Shown piece after piece: positions 47,809 to 56,939 of a stretch of DNA of 64,000 bases (position 1 is the first letter of the stretch; each line of letters opens with the position of its first letter). A model generated the notes under the pieces. The model was given only the letters and a program-made list of their open reading frames with translations. It searched no databases and was not told the DNA's origin. Origin of the DNA: Microbulbifer agarilyticus (GTDB taxonomy: Bacteria > Pseudomonadota > Gammaproteobacteria > Pseudomonadales > Cellvibrionaceae); NCBI RefSeq assembly GCF_020171345.1, contig NZ_JAIUZM010000003.1:62001-126000 (forward strand). Reading direction: 5' to 3'. A program made the translations under genes and the position numbers.

Positions 47809-48603
47809 ATGGCAGACTTTCAGCGAGATCCATTACTGGATTTTACCGGCAAGGTAGCGTTGATTACCGGAGCAGCCAGTGGTTTTGGGGCGCTGCTGGC
47901 CGAGGAACTTGGCCGTCGCGGAGCGCGTCTGGTCCTCGGGGATGTCAATGAAGATGGCTTGCACGCGGTGGTTGAAAAATTGACTGCACAGGATATTGAA
48001 GTCCAAGCCGTTACCTGTGATGTATCCTCAGAGACGGACTGTGCAGCGATGGTAGCACTGGCGCGGGAGAATTTCGGGGGACTGGATATAGCGGTGAACA
48101 ATGCCGGCATAGCACCGCCACAAGTACATTTCGAAGACGTCGATGAAGAGACCTTCGATCGGCAACACCGCGTCAATGTCAAAGGGGTCTTCTTTGGCAT
48201 GAAGCATCAGCTCAAGCTCATGCGTGGACAGAAACACGGTATTATTTTGAATGTCAGCTCCATGGCAGGCCTTGGTGGAGCGCCGAAGGCGGCAGCCTAT
48301 TCCGGAGCTAAACATTCGGTGGTGGGGCTGACGCGCACCGCTGCAGTGGAATACGCGCGGCACAATGTGCGGGTGAATGCTATCTGCCCATTTTACACAA
48401 TGACTCCCATGGTGACGGGGCTGACTCCACCACCGGGTGCCAGTGCTGAACAGCTGCACGGAGTGCTTGCAGCGGGGTGCCCGATGAAACGTCTGGGCAA
48501 CCCGGAAGAGGTGGTAAATGCAATGGTAATGCTGTGTTCGCCAGCGCTTACCTATGTAACCGGGCAAACACTGGCGGTAGACGGGGGCGTTTCAGCTTAT
48601 TGA
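47809..48603 (+). CDS. Short-chain dehydrogenase/reductase (SDR)
   Basis: 264 residues from ATG 47809, where GGAGGA stands eight bases upstream; a GTG at 47803 overlapping the previous stop is possible but has poor spacing. Motifs are TGAASGFGALLAEEL, VNNAGIAPP, NVSSMAGLGGAPKAAAYSGA with the adjoining catalytic Tyr and Lys, and VTGQTLAVDGGVSAY. A second NAD(P)-dependent dehydrogenase, translated together with the first. Paired SDRs often catalyse successive steps, here possibly in fatty acid or alcohol oxidation. Confidence 0.93.
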   Translation: MADFQRDPLLDFTGKVALITGAASGFGALLAEELGRRGARLVLGDVNEDGLHAVVEKLTAQDIEVQAVTCDVSSETDCAAMVALARENFGGLDIAVNNAGIAPPQVHFEDVDEETFDRQHRVNVKGVFFGMKHQLKLMRGQKHGIILNVSSMAGLGGAPKAAAYSGAKHSVVGLTRTAAVEYARHNVRVNAICPFYTMTPMVTGLTPPPGASAEQLHGVLAAGCPMKRLGNPEEVVNAMVMLCSPALTYVTGQTLAVDGGVSAY

Positions 48604-48619
48604 TTGGAATGCGCATTCC

Positions 48620-49099
48620 TCAAGGAAGCAAACGGCAGTGTTGCTTTGCCTTGGTTGCCAAATCCTTGGGTAAACGGCGGTTATTGTCGTCACCCTGTTG
48701 CCGCCGCCATTGCGCACACAGTGACATATAGTTGCCAGCCTGTATTTCTGCGCGCATGTGGTACCACTCGTCTAGCACCGACGGGATGGCTGCGGAAGCC
48801 GGTGCTGTCCGCGCAAGCTGATCCTCTGCCGATTTTACTTTCTCCGCCTGGCCAGGTGTTACCTGGCCGGGCTCAGCCCCGATATATTGCGCGGGGTGCA
48901 ACAGTACAATGGCTACTGCCACAACGCCCAATCCCGAGCCAACCTTGGAAAGCATACTCGCCCCACCATGAGCACTACGGTTCTGCTGCTCAGGTTTTAC
49001 GTTGCGCAGACCTTCCATCACCTTTTCATCGAGATGCGCAGGCACATGAATGGTGTCGATGGCCTGCTGGTAGGAAGATTCCCATTGATTCGTGTTCAT
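48620..49099 (-). CDS. Membrane-anchored partner of the sigma factor, putative anti-sigma protein
   Basis: 159 residues from an ATG overlapping the stop of the upstream sigma-like gene (ATGA). Residues 1-45 are hydrophilic and helical (WESSYQQAIDTIHVPAHLDE). One membrane span lies near 55-68 (GSGLGVVAVAIVLL). The periplasmic part has no recognised domain and two Cys. It lacks the HxxxCxxC zinc motif of many anti-sigma factors. I recognise no family; the anti-sigma role is inferred only from coupling, topology and size. Confidence 0.65.
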   Translation of the reverse strand: MNTNQWESSYQQAIDTIHVPAHLDEKVMEGLRNVKPEQQNRSAHGGASMLSKVGSGLGVVAVAIVLLHPAQYIGAEPGQVTPGQAEKVKSAEDQLARTAPASAAIPSVLDEWYHMRAEIQAGNYMSLCAQWRRQQGDDNNRRLPKDLATKAKQHCRLLP

Positions 49100-49800
49100 G
49101 CCTGCGCAATCTCGACAGAAGGTTTGCTGGTTTCGGAGCTGGATGGTTTTAGGCTTTTCTCCGCCCACCGTAGTCCCCAGGTGAAGCGCGGCTTGACGGT
49201 TTGTGTCTGTTCCTGCTCTTGCTCTTTAGCGAGTGCCTCTGCTGCGGCCGCCTGCTTAGCGAGTGTGACACTGGAAACCCAGGGCTTGCGTGCACTACCG
49301 TGCAAATTGAACTCCAGGGATTTTCCGCCATCTGCCAGTTCCTGACGGCACTCGGCCAGAGAGATTCTCTCAATGTCTGCCACCGTTGCCAGGGAGAGCC
49401 CGCACTGGTTGTACAACAGGAAAATATTGCGCTGACGACACGGTAACTGTTGCAGGGCCTTGAGCATGTCGGACTGCTCGAAGGCGTTTTGCAGTGGGTC
49501 TTGCTGTGGGTCGGTTTCGCCTACAACTTCGGTACAGCCTGACTTGAGCAGGCGGTTCACACGGATATACAGCCAGTTTTTCAGCTGTTGACGTTCAAGC
49601 AGAGGAGGCTCCGAAAGCAAGGAAAGCCAGAAATTTTCCATAAGCAAGTTGCAGCGAGCCAAATCCATCTGTGCACAGTAACGGAACAGCGGCTCCTTGT
49701 AGCGACGAAAAATCTCGCGAAATGCCTGACGGTTTCGTGTGTGATAGTACTGTTGAATTAAGTCTTCGTCACTGAGACTACACAATCTGTCCGCAAACAT
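49096..49800 (-). CDS. ECF-like sigma-70 family sigma factor, divergent
   Basis: 234 residues from ATG 49800, chosen because AAGGAGG stands eight bases upstream; ATG 49830 is weaker. Region 2 is recognisable as SDEDLIQQYYHTRNRQAFRE, FRRYKEPLFRYCAQ and WLYIRVNRLL. Region 4 is LQQLPCRQRNIFLLYNQCGL followed by SLATVADIERIS. Both are atypical, and the C-terminal 70 residues are an unrelated Glu/Gln/Ser-rich extension. It should direct RNA polymerase to a small regulon, controlled by the coupled membrane protein. Targets are not evident. Confidence 0.72.
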   Translation of the reverse strand: MFADRLCSLSDEDLIQQYYHTRNRQAFREIFRRYKEPLFRYCAQMDLARCNLLMENFWLSLLSEPPLLERQQLKNWLYIRVNRLLKSGCTEVVGETDPQQDPLQNAFEQSDMLKALQQLPCRQRNIFLLYNQCGLSLATVADIERISLAECRQELADGGKSLEFNLHGSARKPWVSSVTLAKQAAAAEALAKEQEQEQTQTVKPRFTWGLRWAEKSLKPSSSETSKPSVEIAQA

Positions 49801-50012
49801 GGGATCTGCCTCCTTGGCCTCAATTCCCATTGTTACTTATTGGTGCGTATATCCTGGGGAATCCTTCCCTGGGCGTCACCGCCGAACCAATAAATAGTGT
49901 GTTAACGCTATTTCGCTGAAAAAATTCGAGCGAATACCACTCTTGACTCAGTGTTAACCGTATTGGGTTCGCAACTGCGTCGTCTCATGTGCGACGCTCA
50001 ATCCGTTGGCGG

Positions 50013-50285
50013 CTACTTTTTTGGAGCCACCTTTTCTGCAGTACCGTGCACCACTTTTTCTTTACGCTCTGGAGGATCTCGCAGATCATCCCGACTTTTC
50101 CGCCAGGAGGCGAGGAAGATCGTTGCGAGTCCTAACAGAATCTCGTCCACATAGGGCACCAGATCCGGAATAATCAGATCAATTATAAAAAGGGCGCATA
50201 TCCACTTGAATAGCTGCGGGTGCTTCAACTTGCGGGCGTAATTGAGGAACCAGCCCACAAATGCGCTGGGAAGTACACGCTTCAT
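50013..50285 (-). CDS. Small membrane protein, DUF6116-like
   Basis: 90 residues. A basic amphipathic start (VGWFLNYARKLKHPQLFKWI) is followed by a hydrophobic segment at about 30-60 with the motif LIIPDLVPYVDEILLGLATI and FLASWRKSRDD, then a charged, Lys-rich tail. The pattern PD-PFVDEILLGL is what I recall for DUF6116 proteins; no function is known. It stands alone between the sigma factor and dinB. Confidence 0.75.
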   Translation of the reverse strand: MKRVLPSAFVGWFLNYARKLKHPQLFKWICALFIIDLIIPDLVPYVDEILLGLATIFLASWRKSRDDLRDPPERKEKVVHGTAEKVAPKK

Positions 50286-50462
50286 AGATTCAGTGGAGCA
50301 GCTTTTAGAACCGTGTTGGGAGTATAGTCGGCAGACGCTCGACAGGTATTTGAGGCAAAGGTTCCGCGACGCGAAAATCTGCCAAAACTGGCATATAAGT
50401 CATTTATGATTTGGGGGCCTGAATCGAGTGCGGCACGATAGGAGACCTAAAGTTGAGCAAAA

Positions 50463-51545
50463 TCAGGTATTGGATGAGAGCCGGTAGCGCAGTGGGAGCG
50501 GCAGTTGCTCCGGCCCCAATTCGGCGCGCAAGTCTTTGAGTTTGATACCTACGCCAAGCAGGCGAATCGGGTCGCTGCGCTTCTCCCAACATTGCTCGAG
50601 GAGTTGCTTGAACTCGCTGATGCGTCCAGCCTTGCTGGCGCGCTCGTGGGTGGACTGGGTAAAGTCGGCATACTTCACTTTTACGATTGCGCCACTGATT
50701 TCGTAGCGCTCGCCTAGTTTCTCCATGCGCTCTTGCAGTCGACCGTATAAATTGATCATTTCTTCCTGCCAGGATTCCAAATTGATCAGGTCGTCGCGGA
50801 AAGTGCGTTCCACGCTCACGCTTTTACGTGAACCATCGCTGCTGACTTTTCTGTCGTCGATGCCACGACACAGTTGGTACAGTCGGTTGCCAAACTTTCC
50901 GTATTTTTGTGCCAGCTCAATTTGGCTATAACGCCGCAAATCGCTGCAGGTGCGTATTCCCTGCCGTTGCATTTTTTCTGCGGTGACTCGTCCTACACCG
51001 TGTATCTTTTTGATTGGTAAACGCAGCACAAAGTCTTCAACGGCATTTGGGTGGATGACTGTGAGTCCATCCGGTTTTTGCCAGTCACTGGCGATCTTGG
51101 CCAGGAATTTATTCGGTGCTACACCTGCGGAAATGGTAATGCCCAGATCCTGCTGCACCCGCGCGCGAATTTCTTGGGCGATTAAAGTTGCGCTGCCATT
51201 ACAGTGCGGACTATCGGTGACATCCAGATAGGCTTCATCTAGGGACAGCGGCTCGATAAAGTCGGTGTACGATAGAAAAATTTCCCGTATTTGCGCGCTG
51301 ACTTCTCGATATTTTTTCATGTTGCCCGGCACTACAATCAGATCAGGACACAGCTTTTTGGCCTGTGCAGTAGGCATGGCCGAGCGCACCCCGAAACTGC
51401 GCGCTTCGTAGTTGCAGGTTGAGATAACACCCCTGCGGTCGCTTGACCCGCCCACAGCGATAGGGCGCCCCCGTAAATTGGGGTCGTCACGCATTTCTAC
51501 CGAGGCATAGAAGCAATCACAGTCACAATGGATGATTTTGCGCAT
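50463..51545 (-). CDS. dinB: DNA polymerase IV (Y family)
   Basis: 360 residues from ATG 51545; further upstream in-frame codons are unlike the family. The N-terminus IIHCDCDCFYASVEMRD holds the first catalytic Asp, and SLDEAYLDVTDS the Asp-Glu pair. RPIAVGGSSDRRGVISTCNY, GVAPNKFLAKIASDWQKPDG and the helix-hairpin-helix IHGVGRVTAEKMQRQGI follow. The C-terminal little-finger domain ends in LLGVGIKLKDLRA and EQLPLPL, the latter a probable beta-clamp-binding peptide near the C-terminus. It performs error-prone translesion synthesis. The first residue pair CDCDCF has Cys in place of the more common DMDCF. Confidence 0.96.
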   Translation of the reverse strand: MRKIIHCDCDCFYASVEMRDDPNLRGRPIAVGGSSDRRGVISTCNYEARSFGVRSAMPTAQAKKLCPDLIVVPGNMKKYREVSAQIREIFLSYTDFIEPLSLDEAYLDVTDSPHCNGSATLIAQEIRARVQQDLGITISAGVAPNKFLAKIASDWQKPDGLTVIHPNAVEDFVLRLPIKKIHGVGRVTAEKMQRQGIRTCSDLRRYSQIELAQKYGKFGNRLYQLCRGIDDRKVSSDGSRKSVSVERTFRDDLINLESWQEEMINLYGRLQERMEKLGERYEISGAIVKVKYADFTQSTHERASKAGRISEFKQLLEQCWEKRSDPIRLLGVGIKLKDLRAELGPEQLPLPLRYRLSSNT

Positions 51546-51616
51546 GCTGGGATTATATCCAGTATTTGGGCGCAGCCAACCATAATCTGTGCTGGTAATG
51601 GCACAGGGGAGGAGAC

Positions 51617-52153
51617 ATGAACTCAATGCCACTGGTACATGCAGCAATGGATGCTCCCCAAGACGCGGGCGTGAAAGCCGTACTGGATGATGTACGTACC
51701 CAGTTGGGTGGCGTGCCTAATTTATTCCGCGCCTATGCGAATAATCCGACGTTACTGTCTCAATTGTGGGATCGCTATCAGCACGTGATGCTCACGGGCC
51801 ATCTATCGCCCAAATTGAAAGAAGCGATGGCGTTGATGATTGCTGCGGACGAGCACTGTGACTACGGCATTGCCCAGCATGTGGCGTGGCTGGAGAAGCT
51901 GGGCGTGGCGCCGAAGGAAATCCTGCGCATTCGTACCGACCCCGATCACGCGCACTTTGATAGTAAAGAGCACGCCCTGCTGGAGCTCGCTCGTCATATG
52001 AATTCCGCACCACATGATCATGGCGATCTCGCGGTGAAGGCCGCGCGCAAGGCGGGCGCGACCGATGCGGAAATTCTCGAGGCGGTGGCGGTTGCCGGGC
52101 TGTCGGCGGAACTGAGCCACGCGGCATCGTTTTTAGGGGTACCTGTCGACTAG
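51617..52153 (+). CDS. Carboxymuconolactone decarboxylase / AhpD-like protein
   Basis: 178 residues. The all-helical fold is indicated by GVPNLFRAYANNPTLLSQLW and LSPKLKEAMALMIAADEHC, with the active-site pattern EHCDYGIAQH. AhpD enzymes have Cys-x-x-Cys here; this protein has a single Cys with Glu and His, so it is a one-Cys member with uncertain peroxidase activity. It is divergent from dinB with a 71-base gap. Confidence 0.87.
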   Translation: MNSMPLVHAAMDAPQDAGVKAVLDDVRTQLGGVPNLFRAYANNPTLLSQLWDRYQHVMLTGHLSPKLKEAMALMIAADEHCDYGIAQHVAWLEKLGVAPKEILRIRTDPDHAHFDSKEHALLELARHMNSAPHDHGDLAVKAARKAGATDAEILEAVAVAGLSAELSHAASFLGVPVD

Positions 52154-52195
52154 CGATGTATAAATTGATTCGTCCGATGAGTAAATGACAGGCAC

Positions 52196-52225
52196 AAAAA
52201 AGCCGTCTGCAAAGACGGCTTTTCT
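52196..52225. terminator. Bidirectional rho-independent terminator
   Basis: AAAAAAGCCGTCT, loop GCAA, AGACGGCTTTT. It lies between the convergent AhpD-like and fdxA genes and has an A-run and a T-run suitable for both strands. Confidence 0.9.
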
Positions 52226-52246
52226 ATTTCACGGACTGTGGCCGGC

Positions 52247-52570
52247 TTAGCGCTCCAGATATTGCAGCTTGCCAGTCTTGCCATCCCACTCTGCGGCGTC
52301 GGGCAGAGGGTCTTTCTTTTCGGTGATGTTCGGCCACACTTCGGCGAGCTCGGCATTCAACTCGGTGTATTCCTGCTGATCATCCGGTACTTCGTCTTCG
52401 GAGAAGATCGCATTGGCCGGGCACTCCGGCTCACACAGGGCGCAGTCGATACACTCGTCCGGGTGAATCACCAGGAAGTTGGGGCCTTCATAAAAGCAGT
52501 CTACCGGGCAAACTTCCACACAGTCGGTGTATTTGCACTTGATGCAGTTTTCCCCAATTACGAATGTCAT
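52247..52570 (-). CDS. fdxA: Seven-iron ferredoxin FdxA
   Basis: 107 residues. Cluster ligands are in [20 protein letters not shown] and [12 protein letters not shown], the 3Fe-4S plus 4Fe-4S pattern of Azotobacter-type FdxA. The C-terminal extension [19 protein letters not shown] is also typical. An electron carrier in the cytosol. It lies next to mutS on the same strand, as in pseudomonads, where rpoS would be the other neighbour. Confidence 0.96.
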   Translation of the reverse strand: MTFVIGENCIKCKYTDCVEVCPVDCFYEGPNFLVIHPDECIDCALCEPECPANAIFSEDEVPDDQQEYTELNAELAEVWPNITEKKDPLPDAAEWDGKTGKLQYLER

Positions 52571-52707
52571 GCTAATCCCTCAATAATCCTGTGGCGTTGC
52601 CGCTGCTCGGCCAGCGCCTGCTGAAACCGCGCTTTATTCTGAAGCAGCGGATTTTAGCAATTACTGGCGCGAATTGCAGTGGCTTTTGAGTCAAATTGGT
52701 TGGGTGC

Positions 52708-55392
52708 TTATAACAATTTGCGCAGGGCGTAGAGCTGCTCCAGTGCCTGACGCGGGGTCATATCGTCTGGATCCAAGCCTTCCAGAGCCTCCACGACCGG
52801 GTGCGGGGCACTGCCGAACAGGTCTACCTGTGCGGGTGCGGCGGATTTCGGTTTGGCCTTAGGGGCAACTTGCGCTGGCTCGGGAACGATTGGCTCTGCT
52901 GGCTGGGCCTTAATAGAAGCCTCAAGAGAAGCCCCCGGGGAAGGCATGGGGCCGGGGCCCGAATCGCGCGTAGTGTGGCCGGCTTCCAGCACGGCCAGGC
53001 GCGCCTTGGCTTCATCCAGCACTTCCTGAGGAATGCCGGCTAGTTTGGCCACCTGCAAGCCGTAACTCTTGGACGCCGGGCCTTCCTGAATGCGGTGCAG
53101 GAACACGATGGAATCCCCGTGCTCGGTAGCGTTCAGGTGAATATTGGCCACTTCGCCGCACTGTGCGGGGAGTTCGGTCAATTCGAAATAGTGGGTCGCG
53201 AACAGGGTAAAGGCACGTACGCGGTCGGCGAGGAAATGCGCACAGGCCCAGGCCAGAGACAGACCGTCGTAGGTGCTGGTACCGCGGCCGATTTCATCCA
53301 TCAGGATCAGGCTGTGCTCGCTGGCGTTGCGCAGGATGTTCGCGGTCTCGGTCATTTCCACCATAAAGGTAGAACGGCCACCGGCCAGGTCATCAGCGCT
53401 GCCAATACGGGTAAAGATGCGATCGAGCAGGCCGATACGGGCGCTGTCGGCAGGTACGAAGCTGCCACAGTGCGCCAGCAGAGCGATCAGTGCGGTCTGG
53501 CGCATATAGGTCGATTTACCGCCCATGTTCGGGCCGGTGATGACCAGCATTCGGCGGGACGTGTGCAGGTCGATATCGTTGGCCACAAACGGGTCATCGA
53601 GGACCTGCTCTACTACCGGGTGGCGGCCACCTTCCACATGGATGCCCGGCTGCTCGGACAGCTCCGGCTTCGTCAGGCGCAGCTGGTCTGCGCGCTCGGC
53701 CATATTCCCCAATACGTCCAGCTGGGAAACTGCCGCTGCAGCGGTTTGCAGCTCGGCAAGGGATTCGTTCAGGGTGGTGATCAGTTCCTCGTACAGGAAC
53801 TTCTCGCGGGCAAGGGCACGGCTCTTGGCGGACAGTGCCTTGTCTTCAAACTCTTTCAGTTCCGGGGTAATAAAGCGCTCGGCATTCTTCAGGGTCTGGC
53901 GGCGGATATAGTCTGCCGGTGCCTTGTCGCTCTGGCCGCGGCTGATCTCGATAAAGTAGCCGTGCACCCGGTTGTAGCCGACTTTCAGGGTGGGAATGCC
54001 GGTGCGCTCTTTCTCGCGCACCTCCAGCTGGACCAGGTAATCACCGGCGTTTTCACTGATACCACGCAGCTCGTCCAGCTCCTCATCGAAGCCGTCGGCG
54101 ATCACACCGCCTTCACGGATAACCACGGGTGGGTTTTCCACCAGCGCGCGCTGCAGCAGTTCCACGGTTTGTGGCCACTCACCCATTTCACGATTCAACT
54201 GCGCAAGCAGGGCTGCGTCGGTCTCGCTCAGTTGGCTTTGCAGTTCCGGGAATTGGGCCAGGGACATGCCCAGGCGGGACAGGTCGCGGGGGCGCGCAGA
54301 GCGCAGGGCCAGGCGGCCAAGAATGCGCTCCATATCACCGATGGGCTTCAGCGCTTCGCGCAGTGGTTCAAAACGGTAATCACTAATCAGTGCGGAAATC
54401 GCGTTCTGGCGCTGCTGCAAGGTGTTCAGGTTGCGCAGTGGGTTGTTCAGCCAGCGGCGCAGCAGGCGGCTACCCATGGCCGTCTTACACGCATCGAATA
54501 CCGACAGCAGGGTGTTGTCGTCGCCGCCGTTCAGGTTGGTGTCGATTTCGAGGTTGCGGCGGCTGGCCGGGTCCAAAGCGACGGTGTCTTCGCTGCGCTC
54601 GGTACGCAGGGTGCGAATATGGGGCAGTTCAGTGCGCTGGGTATCGCGGGCGTATTGCAGCAGGCAACCGGCCGCGCAGAGGGCCGCATGCATATGGCTG
54701 CAGCCGAAGGCTTCCAGATCCATGGTGCCAAACTGGCGGTTCAGCAGGCGCTGGGCGTTTTCCAAGTCGAATTCCCAGGGGGCGCGGCGGCGCACGCCGG
54801 GGCGGCGCTCGATTTCCACTGGCAGGGTGAGGTCTTCGGACACCAGCAACTCGGTGGGGCTGAAGCGCTGGATCTGCTCTGCCAGGGCTTCTTCACTGCC
54901 GACTTCCTGCACCGCGAAATGCCCGGTGCCCACATCCAGTAGCGCCAGGCCAAATTGATCACCTACCAGAACGGTGGATGCCAGCAGGTTATCGCGGCGC
55001 TCGTTCAGCAGTGCTTCGTCGGTCACGGTACCGGGAGTGACGATTCGTACAACCTTGCGCTCAACCGGCCCCTTGGAAGTGGCCGGGTCACCGATCTGCT
55101 CGGCAATGGCCACAGAGACGCCGGCCTTGATTAGCCGCGCCAGGTAGCCTTCCGCCGCATGGTAGGGAATACCGGCCATGGGAATTGGCTGGCCGCCGGA
55201 TTTACCGCGGGCAGTCAGGGTGACATCCAGCAGCTCGGCGGCCCGCTTGGCATCGTCATAGAACAGCTCGTAGAAGTCACCCATGCGGTAAAACACCAAC
55301 TCGTGGGTGTGCTCCGCCTTGATGCGCAGGTACTGCTGCATCATGGGGGTGTGTTCGGGCTTGGACGTCTTGGCGGCGGCAGTTGCGGGCAT
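52708..55392 (-). CDS. mutS: DNA mismatch repair protein MutS
   Basis: 894 residues from ATG 55392. The mismatch-reading motif is in [20 protein letters not shown] near residue 35. The ATPase has Walker [14 protein letters not shown] and Walker [19 protein letters not shown], then [11 protein letters not shown]. Between the ATPase and the C-terminus lies a Pro/Ala/Lys-rich linker (about 800-860), and the end [14 protein letters not shown] is the tetramerisation segment. It recognises base mispairs and recruits MutL. Confidence 0.98.
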   Translation of the reverse strand: MPATAAAKTSKPEHTPMMQQYLRIKAEHTHELVFYRMGDFYELFYDDAKRAAELLDVTLTARGKSGGQPIPMAGIPYHAAEGYLARLIKAGVSVAIAEQIGDPATSKGPVERKVVRIVTPGTVTDEALLNERRDNLLASTVLVGDQFGLALLDVGTGHFAVQEVGSEEALAEQIQRFSPTELLVSEDLTLPVEIERRPGVRRRAPWEFDLENAQRLLNRQFGTMDLEAFGCSHMHAALCAAGCLLQYARDTQRTELPHIRTLRTERSEDTVALDPASRRNLEIDTNLNGGDDNTLLSVFDACKTAMGSRLLRRWLNNPLRNLNTLQQRQNAISALISDYRFEPLREALKPIGDMERILGRLALRSARPRDLSRLGMSLAQFPELQSQLSETDAALLAQLNREMGEWPQTVELLQRALVENPPVVIREGGVIADGFDEELDELRGISENAGDYLVQLEVREKERTGIPTLKVGYNRVHGYFIEISRGQSDKAPADYIRRQTLKNAERFITPELKEFEDKALSAKSRALAREKFLYEELITTLNESLAELQTAAAAVSQLDVLGNMAERADQLRLTKPELSEQPGIHVEGGRHPVVEQVLDDPFVANDIDLHTSRRMLVITGPNMGGKSTYMRQTALIALLAHCGSFVPADSARIGLLDRIFTRIGSADDLAGGRSTFMVEMTETANILRNASEHSLILMDEIGRGTSTYDGLSLAWACAHFLADRVRAFTLFATHYFELTELPAQCGEVANIHLNATEHGDSIVFLHRIQEGPASKSYGLQVAKLAGIPQEVLDEAKARLAVLEAGHTTRDSGPGPMPSPGASLEASIKAQPAEPIVPEPAQVAPKAKPKSAAPAQVDLFGSAPHPVVEALEGLDPDDMTPRQALEQLYALRKLL

Positions 55393-55736
55393 TATAGAAA
55401 AATCTTTATAAAACAGTGAGTTAGTTGTTTTTAGTGCTGGCGCCAGATGGCGGTTGCCACCCGTTGCGGGCGGCCCATGCAAGCCGCGTAGGATACCAAA
55501 TGGGGCGGTTGAGAACTATCAGACTGGTTGGTCGAGCGGACGAGGTCGTCAGAGTCGCATCAACTATCAAAGAACGCGCGCAAAAATTTTGATTTTCGAA
55601 GTCCGAGCAGATTTGCACGGACGCCCGCAGCCGCAAATATCGCTAGATTGGTGCCATCGACATCCGGGCGAAGGCGAAACATGAATTCAATAACAACTGT
55701 TTGTACCAATATCCTTCCAGTGGAGGTCTGGCGCGC
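55393..55736. other. Divergent intergenic region between mutS and the DUF1214 gene
   Basis: About 340 bases. A 71-codon open frame on the minus strand (55421-55636) lacks protein-like features and a ribosome-binding site. I see nothing else beyond GGAGG at the right end, which serves the next gene. Confidence 0.6.
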
Positions 55737-56369
55737 ATGACATCCAAAGGAAATACATTCTTTAACAGGCTGCGAGTACTTCGTTGGCCGCTGGCGGTAC
55801 TGCTAGTTGCGGCTTTATCGGTCTTTCTTTTACAGGGCGCTTTAAAAACAGGTCTGCGGGAGAGTTTTCTGCGGAACGGTGACTGGCGTACCAGTGAGAG
55901 TATAGGAGCTGCTGACGCGGATGCTGTGGTAAGGGCCATCGTTGCCATCGGCGGGCTGCTGGGCTCTACCCGTGAGGAATCGATGTACTACACCCTGAAT
56001 TCGGTAGCCGGGGAGCCCCTGCGCTTGAACTGTCGTTATCGTATTGAGGGTAGTGATTACGATGCGAATTGGTGGAGCATTACTGCCTATGGCTGGGACT
56101 TCTATCTGATTCCCAATCAGGAGAAACGCTATTCCTACAACAATGAAAATCTTATTCGGGGTGAGGATGGCCGCTGGGTTATTCGGGTAGGAGTCAGTGA
56201 GCAAGAGGGGAACTGGTTGCCTGTGGGGCCGTCCGGCACACTAGCTGAAACCAACTCGATGGCACATGATTTTGATCTACTGTTGCGCCTTTACACCCCA
56301 GGAAATGCCTACCTGCAGCACCCTGAATCGGCGCCGCTGCCTACGGTGATTAAGGAGGCTTGCTCATGA
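55737..56369 (+). CDS. DUF1214 domain protein, membrane anchored
   Basis: 210 residues from ATG 55737, GGAGG upstream. One membrane span at about 16-35 (WPLAVLLVAALSVFLLQGAL), then a DUF1214-type domain: ESMYYTLNSVAGEPLRLNCR, WWSITAYGWDFYLIPNQ, YSYNN and the C-terminal WLPVGPSGTL, LRLYTPGNAYL. DUF1214 is usually the C-terminal half of DUF1254 proteins; here it is a gene of its own, coupled to the next (overlap ATGA). The biochemical role is unknown; both face the periplasm. Confidence 0.85.
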   Translation: MTSKGNTFFNRLRVLRWPLAVLLVAALSVFLLQGALKTGLRESFLRNGDWRTSESIGAADADAVVRAIVAIGGLLGSTREESMYYTLNSVAGEPLRLNCRYRIEGSDYDANWWSITAYGWDFYLIPNQEKRYSYNNENLIRGEDGRWVIRVGVSEQEGNWLPVGPSGTLAETNSMAHDFDLLLRLYTPGNAYLQHPESAPLPTVIKEACS

Positions 56370-56905
56370 GCTGGGTGCGCTGGATAGCAGTTATTTTGGT
56401 ATGTGGCTGGCTGGGGCAGTACCCTTTGGCCATGTTGGTCCCGCATCTCATTATGGAGCGGCTGTACAATAAAGTCGGTGACCGAACCGGCTACAACCAG
56501 ATGTATGTAAATACTCGGCCTGATGAAACCTTTCGCAATGTAGTGCGCCCAAGCCCGGACCTGTTGTACGCCCTCTGTGTTTACAATCTCGAACAGGGGG
56601 CAGTAGTGATAAACGCTCCGGTACCTGAGCGCTACTGGTCCATGCAGTTTTACCAGATGAATACGGATAACTTTGCTGGTATCAGTAACCAGCGTGAGCA
56701 GCACACACGGGTTGGCACCCAGGTTGAAGTGACTTTAGTTGGCCCTGATGCCAACCCGGCGGAATACTCCGGCGAAGTCATTCAATCACCGACTGCGCGC
56801 GGTGTCATGCTGTTGCGTGCTTCGGCGATAGGCGATGAATCACAGGCACGGACTGCACTTGAAGGCAGCAGTTGCCAACAACAATTGAAATTCGTATCCA
56901 GTTGA
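56366..56905 (+). CDS. DUF1254 domain protein, membrane anchored
   Basis: 179 residues from ATG 56366, with AAGGAGG seven bases upstream and overlapping the preceding stop. An N-terminal hydrophobic segment (WIAVILVCGWLGQYPLAMLV) precedes NQMYVNTRPDETFRNVVRPS, PDLLYALCVYNLEQGAVVIN and PERYWSMQFYQMNTDNFAGI, the DUF1254 pattern. It is probably the partner of the DUF1214 protein, a split of what is one chain in many bacteria. The TonB receptor gene follows after 34 bases in the same operon. Confidence 0.85.
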   Translation: MSWVRWIAVILVCGWLGQYPLAMLVPHLIMERLYNKVGDRTGYNQMYVNTRPDETFRNVVRPSPDLLYALCVYNLEQGAVVINAPVPERYWSMQFYQMNTDNFAGISNQREQHTRVGTQVEVTLVGPDANPAEYSGEVIQSPTARGVMLLRASAIGDESQARTALEGSSCQQQLKFVSS

Positions 56906-56939
56906 TCATATACATAAATATAAATAGGGAGAGCTGATC

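Noticed and set aside
48604-49152. Plus-strand open frame overlapping the putative anti-sigma gene
   Set aside because: No start signal, while the minus frame has a membrane span and is coupled to the sigma gene.
53095-54942. 615-codon open frame on the plus strand over mutS
   Set aside because: It is antisense to mutS in GC-rich sequence and has no recognised motifs.
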